Assembly: GCF_016741775.1 (NCBI RefSeq)
Contig: NZ_JAERRK010000015.1
Span: 1 to 64,000 of the forward strand
DNA length: 64,000 bases
Direction of reading: 5' to 3'
Source of the DNA: Streptomyces actinomycinicus
Lineage (GTDB): Bacteria; Actinomycetota; Actinomycetes; Streptomycetales; Streptomycetaceae
The translations under genes were made by a program, and so were the position numbers. Below, one piece after another: positions 35,353 through 43,345 of this stretch. The notes beneath the pieces were generated by a model. That model was not told the origin of the DNA, searched no databases, and was given only the letters and a program-made list of their open reading frames with translations. Positions within the stretch are counted from its first letter, which is position 1, and every line of letters starts with the position of its first letter.

Positions 35353-36303
35353 TCAGCCCTCCGCGGTCCACTCCTCGTACGACGTCCACGCCCTCAGTTC
35401 GCGCCCGCTGACGAACGCGTGCTGCCTGCCGGTGACCGGGTCGGTGAACTCCAGCCTGCGGGCGAGCAGTTGCAGCGGGCGCCGGAAGTCGCCGGCCGGT
35501 ACCGGGTCCGTCACCTCGGGATACAGCGGATCGCCGAGTATGGGCACGCCGAGCGCGTTCAGGTGCACCCGCAGCTGATGGGTCTGCCCGGTCGCCGGCA
35601 GGAGCCGGTAGCGGCCCAGGCCGCCCCGGTGCCCGGCCGGTTCCACGCGCGTCTCGGCGTTGGGCTCGCCGGGGACCTCCCGGGCGGCAGGCACCCCGCG
35701 CTCCTTCACGATCCTGCTGCGCACCGTGCGGGGCAGGCTGAGCGAGGGGTCGTACGGCGCGATCGCCTCGTACTCCTTGCGTACCCGGCGGTCCCGGAAC
35801 AGTGTCTGGTAGGCGCCGCGCTCCCCGGGCCGGACGGTGAACAGCACCAGGCCCGCGGTGAGCCGGTCCAGGCGGTGCGCCGCTGTCAGCGCCGGAAGCC
35901 CCAGCTCGTGCCGGAGCCGGGCCAGCGCGGTCTGCGCGACGTGGGTGCCGCGCGGGGTCGTGGCCAGGAAGTGCGGCTTGTCGGCGACCACGATGTGCTC
36001 GTCCCGGTACACCACCTCCACCGGGAACGGCACGGGCACCTCGGCGGGCAGGTCCCGGTGGAACCAGACGAACATCCCCGGCCGGTACGGCGCGTCCGGC
36101 GCCACGGCCCGTCCGTCGGCGCCGACCACCAGGCCCGCGTCGAACATCGACGCCACCACTCCGGGTCCGGCGCCCGTGAGCCGCTCCACCAGATGCTCCC
36201 GCACGGTCGCCCAGGCCCCGTCAACGGGCAGCCGCACCCGCACGGGATCGACACCGGCGCGCTGGGGGAGCGGGGAGGGCGGGGGAGGGGTACGGCGTCT
36301 CAT
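35353..36303 (-). CDS. RluA-family RNA pseudouridine synthase
   Basis: 316 aa. The catalytic motif HRLDRLTAGL (catalytic Asp) and the C-terminal GQTHQLRVHLNALGVPILGDPLY block are diagnostic of RluA-type enzymes that modify rRNA or tRNA uridines. An N-terminal S4-like region precedes it. The ATG at 36303 (MRRRTP) is chosen since a TACCCT -10-like box lies 8 nt upstream and longer frames read poor sequence. The target base is not known. It is convergent with rarE. Confidence 0.9.
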   Translation of the reverse strand: MRRRTPPPPSPLPQRAGVDPVRVRLPVDGAWATVREHLVERLTGAGPGVVASMFDAGLVVGADGRAVAPDAPYRPGMFVWFHRDLPAEVPVPFPVEVVYRDEHIVVADKPHFLATTPRGTHVAQTALARLRHELGLPALTAAHRLDRLTAGLVLFTVRPGERGAYQTLFRDRRVRKEYEAIAPYDPSLSLPRTVRSRIVKERGVPAAREVPGEPNAETRVEPAGHRGGLGRYRLLPATGQTHQLRVHLNALGVPILGDPLYPEVTDPVPAGDFRRPLQLLARRLEFTDPVTGRQHAFVSGRELRAWTSYEEWTAEG

Positions 36304-36515
36304 CGGGGCCAAGGGTACGGCGGCAGGCCGTCGCCGGCGGGGAGGGCGGGCTGCGGAGTCCGGGCGAGGGCCCGGGGGGGCAGGACCGGGCCGGTGAGAA
36401 AGGGCATGATCCACGCCCTGCCGACGGCCGGCCGTGCGGCCCACCGGTCTTCGGCCGCGCCCGCGGCGACCTGAGCGTACCTTGCGGAGCCTGCCCCGCC
36501 CGCTGCTTCGTGGTC

Positions 36516-37364
36516 TCAGGCTGCCGCTGCCGTGCCGTCCTCCTGCTCGGCCTCGATGCGGGCGTTCCAGTCCCGCTTGGAGGCCTGCCAGCCGTCCTCG
36601 TTGTGGCCGAGGCGCCAGTAGCCGGAGATCGACAGGTTCTCGCGCGGGATCTGCCGCTCGACCCGCAGCAGCCGGCGCAGCTCCTTCACGAAGCCCGCCT
36701 CGCCGTGCACGAACGCGTGCAGCCGGCCCTCCGGGAACTCCAGCCCACGCACGGCCTCCAGCAGGGCCTCGCCGACCGGCCGGTCCCCGCGGTGCAGCCA
36801 GACGACCGGCACCTCGGAGTCGATCTTCTGTTCCTCCTCGGGCCCGGACACCTCGACGAAGGCGTGCGCACGGGCGTCGGCGGGCAGGGTCTCCAGGGAG
36901 CGGGCGATCGCGGGCAAGGCGCTCTCGTCACCGGCGAGCAGATGCCAGTCGGCCTCCGGGTCGGGCGCGTACGCGCCGCCGGGCCCCATGAAGCGCACGG
37001 TCTCGCCGGGCCGTGCCCGGGCGGCCCACGGCCCGGCCAGCCCCTCGTCACCGTGGATCACGAAGTCGAGGGTGAGTTCCCGCTGCACCGGATCCCAGGC
37101 GCGCACGGTGTACGTCCGGGTCACCGGCCACTGCTCGCGCGGGAGTTCGGCACGGATCCGCTCCAGGTCGAAGGGCTCCGGGTAGGTCACGCCGGCCGCG
37201 CCGAACAGCAGCTTCACATAGTGGTCGGTGCACGTGTCCGCGGAGAATCCGGCCAGGCCCTCGCCGCCGAGCACCACCCGCTGCATGTGCGGAGTCAGCC
37301 GTTCCGTGCGTACGACCTGAGCGGTATGGGGTTTGCGCGGCTTCCGTCCCGGACGCTCTGCCAT
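36516..37364 (-). CDS. Siderophore-interacting FAD-binding reductase (SIP family)
   Basis: 282 aa. An N-terminal FAD-binding barrel (RTYTVRAWD and HGDEGLAGPWAARARPG motifs) and a C-terminal SIP NAD(P)H domain with AGDESALPAIARSLE are seen. SIP proteins such as ViuB reduce ferric siderophores in the cytosol to release iron. CAGGAGG stands just before the ATG. A DmdR/IdeR-type iron box overlaps the promoter directly upstream, so expression should be repressed when iron is plentiful. Confidence 0.93.
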   Translation of the reverse strand: MAERPGRKPRKPHTAQVVRTERLTPHMQRVVLGGEGLAGFSADTCTDHYVKLLFGAAGVTYPEPFDLERIRAELPREQWPVTRTYTVRAWDPVQRELTLDFVIHGDEGLAGPWAARARPGETVRFMGPGGAYAPDPEADWHLLAGDESALPAIARSLETLPADARAHAFVEVSGPEEEQKIDSEVPVVWLHRGDRPVGEALLEAVRGLEFPEGRLHAFVHGEAGFVKELRRLLRVERQIPRENLSISGYWRLGHNEDGWQASKRDWNARIEAEQEDGTAAAA

Positions 37365-37381
37365 CACGGCCTCCTGCAGGG

Positions 37382-37423
37382 GTTGGTTAGGTTTACCTAA
37401 GTTAGCACCTCGCTCGGCGTCAA
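37382..37423 (-). promoter_or_regulatory. Iron-box-controlled promoter (DmdR1/IdeR type) of the SIP gene
   Basis: On the minus strand: -35 TTGACG (37418-37423), 18-nt spacer, -10 TAGGTA (37394-37399). The 19-bp iron box at 37382-37400 matches 15 of 19 positions of the DmdR consensus TTAGGTGAGCCTAACCTAA, so bound repressor would cover the -10. Confidence 0.82.
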
Positions 37424-37476
37424 CACCTCTTTCCCGAGGCCCTGGTGAGAGCCCTTTGCCGGAATATTCCGTCCGG

Positions 37477-38397
37477 TCAGCGGCCGAGCGTGGTGAGCAG
37501 CCGCTCCAGCGAGCCGCCCAGCCCCCACCGGCGCGCCAGCTCCTGCAGTGCCACGGGGTCCCGCGGGGCCCCCGGCAGGGCGGTGTCGACGTCCGGCAGC
37601 GGCACGTCGCCGGCCACCCGCACCACCTTCGGCGCGACCGCGACATACGGCCGCGCCTCGGTGAGCCGCTTGCGCTGCGACGGCGTCAGCTTCGCGCCCG
37701 GGTCGTCGACGGCCGCCATGATCCCGGCCAGGTCACCGAACTGGGCGAGCAGCTTGGCCGCCGTCTTCTCGCCGATGCCGGCCACGCCCGGCAGGCCGTC
37801 GCTCGGGTCACCGCGCAGCAGTGCCAGATCCGCGTACCCCCGCCCGTCGACGCCATACTTCTCGCGCAGCACCGCCTCGTCGGTGAGCTGCAGCGTGCCG
37901 ACCCCCTTCAGCGGGTACAGCACCCGGATCCCGCGCACGTCGTCCACCAGCTGGTAGAGGTCGCGGTCGCCCGTGACGATGTCCACCGGGCCCTCGGCGC
38001 GAGCGGTGAACGTGCCGATCACATCGTCCGCCTCGTACCCCGCGACGCCGACCCGGGCGATCCCGATCGCGTCCAGCACGTCCTCGATGACCGGCACCTG
38101 AGGGGCGAGGGTGTCCGGCACCTCCTCCTCGTCCGGTGCACCCTCGTGCTCCTCGGCGACCCGGTGCGCCTTGTAGGTGGGGATGAGGTCCACCCGCCAC
38201 TGCGGCCGCCAGTCGGCGTCCATGCAGGCCACCAGTCGCTCCGGCCGGTGGTCCTTGACCAGCCGGTCGATGAAGTCGAGCAGTCCGCGCACGGCGTTCA
38301 CGGGCGTGCCGTCCGGCGCCTTCACGGAGTCCGGCACGCCGAAGTAGGCGCGGAAGTACAGCGAGGCGGTGTCGAGAAGCATGAGTCGTCCGGTCAC
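37477..38397 (-). CDS. 5'-3' exonuclease (PolA N-domain/flap-endonuclease-like)
   Basis: 306 aa. The PIN-like and H3TH arrangement of DNA polymerase I 5'-nuclease domains is present: LLDTASLYFRAYFGVP, ACMDADWRPQWR, the acidic YEADDVIGTFTARAEG...VTGDRDLYQLV cluster, and the helix-hairpin GDPSDGLPGVAGIGEKTAAKLL. It probably trims flaps or primers in repair and replication. The start is GTG at 38397, placed 6 nt after the -10 of a damage-type promoter, so the mRNA is likely leaderless; ATG at 38382 is the alternative. Its M. tuberculosis counterpart is also near helY and tatC. Confidence 0.9.
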   Translation of the reverse strand: MTGRLMLLDTASLYFRAYFGVPDSVKAPDGTPVNAVRGLLDFIDRLVKDHRPERLVACMDADWRPQWRVDLIPTYKAHRVAEEHEGAPDEEEVPDTLAPQVPVIEDVLDAIGIARVGVAGYEADDVIGTFTARAEGPVDIVTGDRDLYQLVDDVRGIRVLYPLKGVGTLQLTDEAVLREKYGVDGRGYADLALLRGDPSDGLPGVAGIGEKTAAKLLAQFGDLAGIMAAVDDPGAKLTPSQRKRLTEARPYVAVAPKVVRVAGDVPLPDVDTALPGAPRDPVALQELARRWGLGGSLERLLTTLGR

Positions 38398-38403
38398 GCT
38401 CGC

Positions 38404-38426
38404 ATCATGCCGTACGGCACCGACAG
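38404..38426 (-). promoter_or_regulatory. PafBC/RecA-NDp-like promoter of the 5'-3' exonuclease
   Basis: On the minus strand: CTGTCGGTG (38418-38426), exactly 8 nt, then CATGAT (38404-38409). Compared with tTGTCRgtg-N8-TAnnnT there is one mismatch in the first base of each box. The GTG start codon follows after 6 nt. Confidence 0.6.
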
Positions 38427-38772
38427 TCCCGCCGCGCCCCGGAATACGTTGCATGACGCGCACCGCCGCCCGGAGGGCACGTACGAGGCGGCGACGGCCG
38501 CCCGCCGGCTTCTCGACGCTCGCTGCGGGCCGCGCGCTCCACGCCGGGCCGCCGACGCCCGACGTCGGCCCGCGGAGGTCCCGCCTGCGGCAAGGGCCGC
38601 CGAGGTTTCACCTACGGCAAGGATCAGGCCAATCACTCACGGTGACGGGCACTGGCCTGTGCCGGGGCACTCGGCCCAGCTGGCGGCATATTCACCCCGC
38701 AGGGGTACCCGGTACCGGAGCGTTCCCCGTCCCCGGGACACTGGCGCGAACTGTGAGGGTGGGGAACCACCT
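38427..38772. other. Non-coding stretch between the exonuclease and XRE regulator genes
   Basis: No gene is supported in this part of the divergent intergenic region (open frames have no recognisable product). The regulator's operator-like palindrome and promoter begin at 38773. Confidence 0.5.
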
Positions 38773-38792
38773 CCTGTCAGGGATGTGACAGG
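38773..38792. promoter_or_regulatory. Perfect palindrome CCTGTCA-N6-TGACAGG
   Basis: Two 7-bp perfect arms (38773-38779 and 38786-38792) lie just upstream of the candidate promoter of the XRE-cupin gene. It is a good candidate autoregulatory operator. Confidence 0.6.
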
Positions 38793-38795
38793 CAC

Positions 38796-38825
38796 GTGAA
38801 ACGGTTTGCCGAACATGCGTAGGGT
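38796..38825 (+). promoter_or_regulatory. Candidate promoter of the XRE-cupin regulator
   Basis: -35 GTGAAA (38796-38801), 18-nt spacer, -10 TAGGGT (38820-38825). The palindrome ends 3 nt before the -35. Confidence 0.5.
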
Positions 38826-38906
38826 GCAGAGAAGTCATCAGACGTGTGGTGCGCCGGCGCGGGCACCCGGTCGGCGGCACGACGAGTGAGGGAGGGAGCC
38901 GGAGCG

Positions 38907-39479
38907 ATGGGCGACCACAAAGAGCAGCAGCCCGTACGGGTGGGCGCGGCCGTCCGGCGGCGCCGCCGTGCACTGGAGCTGACCCTCGCCGTCGTGGCCG
39001 AGCGCACCGGGCTCTCCGTGCCCTTCCTCAGCCAGGTCGAGAACGACCGGGCACGCCCGAGCCGTACGTCCCTGGAGAAGCTGGCCGACGCCCTGCGGAC
39101 CACGGCCGTCGAGCTGCTCGCCGCCGCCGACCCGGCCGCCAGCGTGGACCTCGTCCGTGCCGAACCCGCCGCCGAGGACGACTTCACCCCGCGGACCCGC
39201 TCCCTGGTCCGGGGCCACCACCAGCTGCACGCCTCCGAGTTCACCGGCGACCACGACGCCGGCCGCGAGTTCCAGCACCGCAACGACGAGCTGATGTACG
39301 TCGCCGACGGCGCGGTGGAGATCGAGGCCGAGGGCCGTGCGTACCGGCTCGGCCGGGGCGACACGCTGTACCTGACCGGCGGGGTCCGGCACCGGTGGCG
39401 GGCGACGGTTCCCGATACGCGGGTCGTCGTCGTCGCGGTGGCGGAGCACATCGAGGCCGTGCAGGACAGGTCCCGCTAG
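38907..39479 (+). CDS. XRE-family regulator with C-terminal cupin domain
   Basis: 190 aa. The helix-turn-helix covers about 10-65 (LTLAVVAERTGLSVPFLSQVENDRARPS) and a cupin-2 sensor about 110-185 (YVADGAVEIEAEGRAYRLGRGDTLYLTGGVRHRW). Such MarR-unrelated HTH-cupin repressors (PuuR-like) often control amine or small-molecule metabolism. The ATG has GGAGGGAGCCGGAG upstream. It is followed after 101 bp by a metal-receptor-fold protein gene on the same strand. Ligand unknown. Confidence 0.92.
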   Translation: MGDHKEQQPVRVGAAVRRRRRALELTLAVVAERTGLSVPFLSQVENDRARPSRTSLEKLADALRTTAVELLAAADPAASVDLVRAEPAAEDDFTPRTRSLVRGHHQLHASEFTGDHDAGREFQHRNDELMYVADGAVEIEAEGRAYRLGRGDTLYLTGGVRHRWRATVPDTRVVVVAVAEHIEAVQDRSR

Positions 39480-39580
39480 GTGCGCCACGGAAGGGGCCGC
39501 CGGCCGTCCACGGGCCCGTCACGGCTCGCCGCGCGGTGCCCCGCGCCCGCGAGGGGCACCACCCCGGCCGGAGCCGCGTA

Positions 39581-40300
39581 GTGCGCGTCGTCTCCCTGGT
39601 CCCCTCGCTCAGCGAGGCCGTGGCCCTGACGGTCCCCGGCGCCCTGGTCGGCGCGACCGACTGGTGCACCCACCCGGCCGGCCTCGACGTCACCCGGATC
39701 GGCGGGACGAAGAACCCCGACGTGACACGGATCCTCGCCCTGGCCCCCGATCTGGTGATCGCCAACGAGGAGGAGAACCGCGCCCCCGACCTGGACGCCC
39801 TGCGACAGGCGGGCCTGGAGGTGCTGGTCACCGAGGTGCGGAACGTCCCGCAGGCCTTCACCGAGCTGGACCGGGTGCTCGGCGCGTGCGGCGCGCCGGG
39901 CCGGCCCGGCTGGCTGGCCGAGGCGGAGGGGGCCTGGACGTCCCTGCCGGAGCCGCGGCGGCGTACGACAGCGGTCGTACCGGTCTGGCGCCGCCCCTGG
40001 ATGGTCCTGGGCCGGGACACCTTCGCCGGAGACGTCCTGGCCCGCCTCGGCGTGGACCACCTGTACACCGGCCACCCCGAGCGCTACCCCCGCGTCCCGC
40101 TGGATGAGCTGCGCGCCGCCGCCCCGGACCTGGTCGTCCTCCCCGACGAGCCCTACCGCTTCACGGCCGAGGACGGCCCGGAGGCCTTCCCCGGCCTGCC
40201 CTGCGCGGTGGTCAGCGGACGGCACCTGACCTGGTACGGGCCGTCGCTGGCGCGGGCGCCACGGGTGCTGGCCGAGGCCCTGCGAGCAGCTCACCGCTGA
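39581..40300 (+). CDS. BtuF/TroA-fold cobalamin or metal-chelate binding-like protein, apparently cytosolic
   Basis: 239 aa of the helical-backbone metal-receptor superfamily (RVVSLVPSLSEAVALTVPG...GATDWCTHPAG...IGGTKNPDVTRILALAPDLVIANEEEN). Unlike exported BtuF proteins it begins directly with the fold and has no signal peptide or lipobox, and no permease is adjacent. The GTG at 39581 has no obvious Shine-Dalgarno. Its last 89 bp overlap the convergent transporter gene. It may bind a corrinoid or other ligand inside the cell; this is inference. Confidence 0.8.
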   Translation: MRVVSLVPSLSEAVALTVPGALVGATDWCTHPAGLDVTRIGGTKNPDVTRILALAPDLVIANEEENRAPDLDALRQAGLEVLVTEVRNVPQAFTELDRVLGACGAPGRPGWLAEAEGAWTSLPEPRRRTTAVVPVWRRPWMVLGRDTFAGDVLARLGVDHLYTGHPERYPRVPLDELRAAAPDLVVLPDEPYRFTAEDGPEAFPGLPCAVVSGRHLTWYGPSLARAPRVLAEALRAAHR

Positions 40301-41369
40301 GCAGGCCCCGTACGGTCCCGGAGGCCGCCGCGAGCCAGCCTGCGAACAGGGCGCCGTACAGCACGAAGGCCAGGACGTCGTACATCACGAGGCCGGTGTG
40401 CCGGGCGAGGGCCGCGGCGCCGGTGACGCAGGTGCCCACCGGGAAGGTGAACGCCCACCAGGTCATCGCGAACCCCATGCCGTGCCGGCGCGCCCGCACC
40501 ACGTGCACGGTCGCGAACGCCAGCCACAGCAGCGCGAACCCCATGACGGGCACGCCGTAGAGCAGGACGAACACCGCCAGGCCACGGTCGTAGGGAGCCG
40601 GTACGACCCCGGGCGCGGCGTCGGCGACCAGTCCGACGGCGGTGGTGGACTGTCCGAGCGGGCCGAGGACCAGCAGCAGGGCCGGGGTCAGCGCGAGCGG
40701 CAGCGGCCCGGAGGTGATCAGCCGGGCGAAGACCAGCGGCAGCATCAGCAGCACCGCCAGCAGGCTCAGCCCGAACAGCGCCAGACAGGCCAGCAGCAGG
40801 GACTCCCGGGGCTGGCCCGGCGGCAGATGGGGCACCAGGAGCGGACCGACGGCGGCCGACACCATGGGTGCGACCAGGGGCAGCAGCCACACCGGGGAAG
40901 CCTGGCCGGGTTCGACGCGATGCCGTACGGCCATGAGGTACGGCACGGCCACGGCGGACGCGAGCCCCACCGCCGTACCGAGGGTGAACAGCACCGAGTC
41001 CAGGGCGACGGCGGCCGGGGTGCCGATCACGCCCTGCCCGGTGGTCAGGGCGCCGCCGCCCACCGCCAGCAGGGCCATGGCCAGGCAGCCGTAGAAGGGC
41101 GCCGCCCCCGGGTTGAGGAGGTCGGCGCGGGCCTGGTCGCGGTGCCGGGCCCAGTGCCGCGCCCGGCCGCACAGCAGGGCCGCGAGCATCAGCAGGGACA
41201 GTGCCCAGAAGGCCGCGAAGACACCGTTCAGCGCGTGCACGGGCCCGGGCAGGGCGATACCGGCCGAGCCGACGACGGCGGTACCCATCACGGAGGCGTA
41301 CCAGTTCGGCCCGAGGTGGCGGACCGAGGCCGCCCGGCGGAGGGAGAGAGGTGGGACTGCGGTGACCAT
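40212..41369 (-). CDS. TDT-family (tellurite-resistance/dicarboxylate) transporter
   Basis: 385 aa, about ten transmembrane helices, with the GPNWYASVMGTAVVG start and GMGFAMTWWAFTFPVGT segment of the C4-dicarboxylate/malic acid (SLAC1/TehA-like) family. The ATG at 41369 is the first in-frame start after the divergent LysR gene. The C-terminal 30 aa are Ala/Pro-rich and overlap the BtuF-like gene antisense. Divergent LysR control is likely. Confidence 0.87.
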   Translation of the reverse strand: MVTAVPPLSLRRAASVRHLGPNWYASVMGTAVVGSAGIALPGPVHALNGVFAAFWALSLLMLAALLCGRARHWARHRDQARADLLNPGAAPFYGCLAMALLAVGGGALTTGQGVIGTPAAVALDSVLFTLGTAVGLASAVAVPYLMAVRHRVEPGQASPVWLLPLVAPMVSAAVGPLLVPHLPPGQPRESLLLACLALFGLSLLAVLLMLPLVFARLITSGPLPLALTPALLLVLGPLGQSTTAVGLVADAAPGVVPAPYDRGLAVFVLLYGVPVMGFALLWLAFATVHVVRARRHGMGFAMTWWAFTFPVGTCVTGAAALARHTGLVMYDVLAFVLYGALFAGWLAAASGTVRGLLSGELLAGPRPAPVAPAPATARTRSGAVR

Positions 41370-41427
41370 GGGTCCACCGTCCCGCCCACGGTCCGCCCTG
41401 ACCAGGGAGTTCTCCTCTATCAGGGCA

Positions 41428-41433
41428 TAAGCT
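41428..41433 (+). promoter_or_regulatory. -10 box of a probable leaderless lysR-type transcript, next to a TAT-N6-ATA dyad
   Basis: TAAGCT ends 6 nt before the ATG at 41440. The short dyad TAT-CAGGGC-ATA just upstream (41418-41429) is a possible LysR site in the 70-bp divergent region. Confidence 0.4.
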
Positions 41434-41439
41434 GGTCTT

Positions 41440-42363
41440 ATGAGTGAGGCGGAGGAACAGCACGGGCGGACCCGGTCGCTGGCGCACCGGGTGCCGGACC
41501 TCGCCGCGCTGGAGCTGCTGCTGGCGGTGGCGCGGCTGGGCAGTCTCGGGGCGGCGGCACGGGAGGTCGGCATCACCCAGCCGGCCGCCAGCAGCCGGAT
41601 CCGCTCCATGGAACGGCAGCTGGGCGTGGCCCTGGTCGACCGCTCGCCGCGCGGCTCCCGGCTCACCGATGCGGGCGCCCTGGTGACGGACTGGGCCCGC
41701 CGGGTGGTGGAGGCGGCGGCGGCCTTCGACGTCGGCGCGCAGGCGCTGCGGGACCGGCGGGACTCGCGGCTCCGGGTCGCCGCGAGCATGACCATCGCCG
41801 AGTACCTGCTTCCCGGGTGGCTCCTCGCCCTGCACGCGGAGCGGCCCGACACCGCGGTGTCCCTGCTCGCCGGCAACTCGGCGAAGGTGGCGGAACTGCT
41901 GCTGGCCGGCGAGGCGGACCTGGGGTTCGTGGAGGGGCTGTCGGTTCCGGCGGGCCTGGACTCGGCGGTCATCGCCCGGGACCGCCTGATCGTGGTCACC
42001 GCCCCCGGTCACCCGTGGGCGCGCCGCCGGCGGCCCGTGACGGCGGACGAACTGTCCGCGACCCCGCTCATCCTCCGGGAACGCGGCTCCGGCACCCGCC
42101 AGGTCCTCGACGCGGCGCTCGGCGGTCTGGCGAGGCCCCTGATCGAGCTGTCCTCGACCACGGCGGTGAAGGCGTCCGCGGTCAGCGGGGCCGGGCCCTC
42201 GGTCCTCAGCGAACTCGCCGTGGGCGAGGAACTGGCCATGCGCCGGCTGGTGAGCATCCCCGTGGAGGGCGTCACCCTGGGCCGGGACCTACGAGCGGTA
42301 TGGCCGACGGGCCACCGCCCCACGGGCCCGGCACGGGAACTGCTGTCCTTGACCCGCGGCTGA
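41440..42363 (+). CDS. LysR-family transcriptional regulator
   Basis: 307 aa. The winged helix (about 18-80, ELLLAVARLGSLGAAAREVGITQPAASSRIRSMERQLG) and a LysR substrate-binding domain (about 105-300) are clear. It is divergent from the TDT transporter by 70 bp, the classic LysR-target arrangement, so it probably senses the transported acid. There is no Shine-Dalgarno, in line with a leaderless mRNA. Confidence 0.93.
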   Translation: MSEAEEQHGRTRSLAHRVPDLAALELLLAVARLGSLGAAAREVGITQPAASSRIRSMERQLGVALVDRSPRGSRLTDAGALVTDWARRVVEAAAAFDVGAQALRDRRDSRLRVAASMTIAEYLLPGWLLALHAERPDTAVSLLAGNSAKVAELLLAGEADLGFVEGLSVPAGLDSAVIARDRLIVVTAPGHPWARRRRPVTADELSATPLILRERGSGTRQVLDAALGGLARPLIELSSTTAVKASAVSGAGPSVLSELAVGEELAMRRLVSIPVEGVTLGRDLRAVWPTGHRPTGPARELLSLTRG

Positions 42364-42392
42364 GCGCCCCAGAACCACTCGCCGGCGCCCCC

Positions 42393-42573
42393 AGGGGCGC
42401 GGGAACTGCACGAGTGTCCGCGAGCCACCGGCACCTGGCGGAGGCCGGCGCCGTCCTTCCTCAGGGGTGCGGGGAACTGCGCGAGAACCCGCGGCGCACC
42501 CGCGCCTCGCGGAGGCCGGCGCCGTCCTTCCTCAGGGGTGCGGGGAACTGCGCGAGAACCCGCGGCGCACCCG
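42393..42573. repeat. Dispersed GGGGAACTGCGCGA-type repeat, one partial and two full copies
   Basis: A 64-bp unit starting GGAGGCCGGCGCCGTCC is present at 42440 and 42511 (71-bp period), each containing AGGGGTGCGGGGAACTGCGC. A shorter relative lies at 42393-42409. The same core in reverse orientation occurs at 58161-58246. The region 42364-42606 holds no gene. Confidence 0.85.
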
Positions 42574-42606
42574 CACCCGGCAAGCGGCCGTCGCCCTCCG
42601 TCGCGC

Positions 42607-43293
42607 TCAAGAACCCGCCGTCACCAGCCCCCGCATCACCCGTAGGTCCTCCCCCATCTCCGGATGCCACTGCACCCCGAGCACCCACCCCCGCTGCGGC
42701 GGCAGTTCGACCGCCTCCACCGTGCCGTCCTCGGCATAGGCCGACGGGACGAGACCCTCGCCGAGGCGTTCCACCGCCTGGTGGTGGTACGTCGGCACCA
42801 TCAGCTCCTCCGGGACGATCCCGGCGTAGAGCGTGCCCGGTACCGGCTTCACCGGGTGCCCGCCGAAGACGCCGACCACCTCCGCGTGTCCGTCCAGGTG
42901 CTGGACGAGCGTTCCGCCGAGGGCCACGTTCAGCAGCTGCATCCCCCGGCAGACACCCAGCAGCGGCGTCCCGGCGTCCAGCGCGGCCCGGATCAGGGCG
43001 AGTTCCCACGTGTCACGTGCCGTCGCGGGCGGCCCGGTCCGCGGGTCGCGCTCGGCGCCGTACCGGGCCGGATCCACGTCCGGGCCGCCCGCGATCACCA
43101 GCCCGTCCAGCCGGGCCACCGCCGCCGCCGCATGCTCGGGCGCGTCCGGGGGCAGCATCGCGGCGAGCCCCCCGGCCCGCTGCACCAGCCGGGGGTATCC
43201 GGCCGGCAGCAGCGCCGCGTCCAGCTCCCACACGCCCCAGCGCGCGCCGCTCTCCAGATACGTGCTCACACCGATCAGCGGCCGTACGGTCAT
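42607..43293 (-). CDS. Class I glutamine amidotransferase-like gamma-glutamyl hydrolase (peptidase C26)
   Basis: 228 aa. The nucleophile C115 (GVCRGMQLLN) and the H210/E212 pair (QWHPE) form the triad of the PuuD-like family, which removes the gamma-glutamyl group from gamma-glutamylated amines or their oxidation products. GGAGGGCAGC precedes the ATG. It lies 52 bp downstream of the GntR regulator gene on the same strand and opposite glnA4, consistent with release of glutamate at the end of the pathway. Confidence 0.92.
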   Translation of the reverse strand: MTVRPLIGVSTYLESGARWGVWELDAALLPAGYPRLVQRAGGLAAMLPPDAPEHAAAAVARLDGLVIAGGPDVDPARYGAERDPRTGPPATARDTWELALIRAALDAGTPLLGVCRGMQLLNVALGGTLVQHLDGHAEVVGVFGGHPVKPVPGTLYAGIVPEELMVPTYHHQAVERLGEGLVPSAYAEDGTVEAVELPPQRGWVLGVQWHPEMGEDLRVMRGLVTAGS

Positions 43294-43345
43294 GCTGCCC
43301 TCCACCGAGTCCAAAGGTTCACGCGCATACCTTTGCAGAGCCGGC

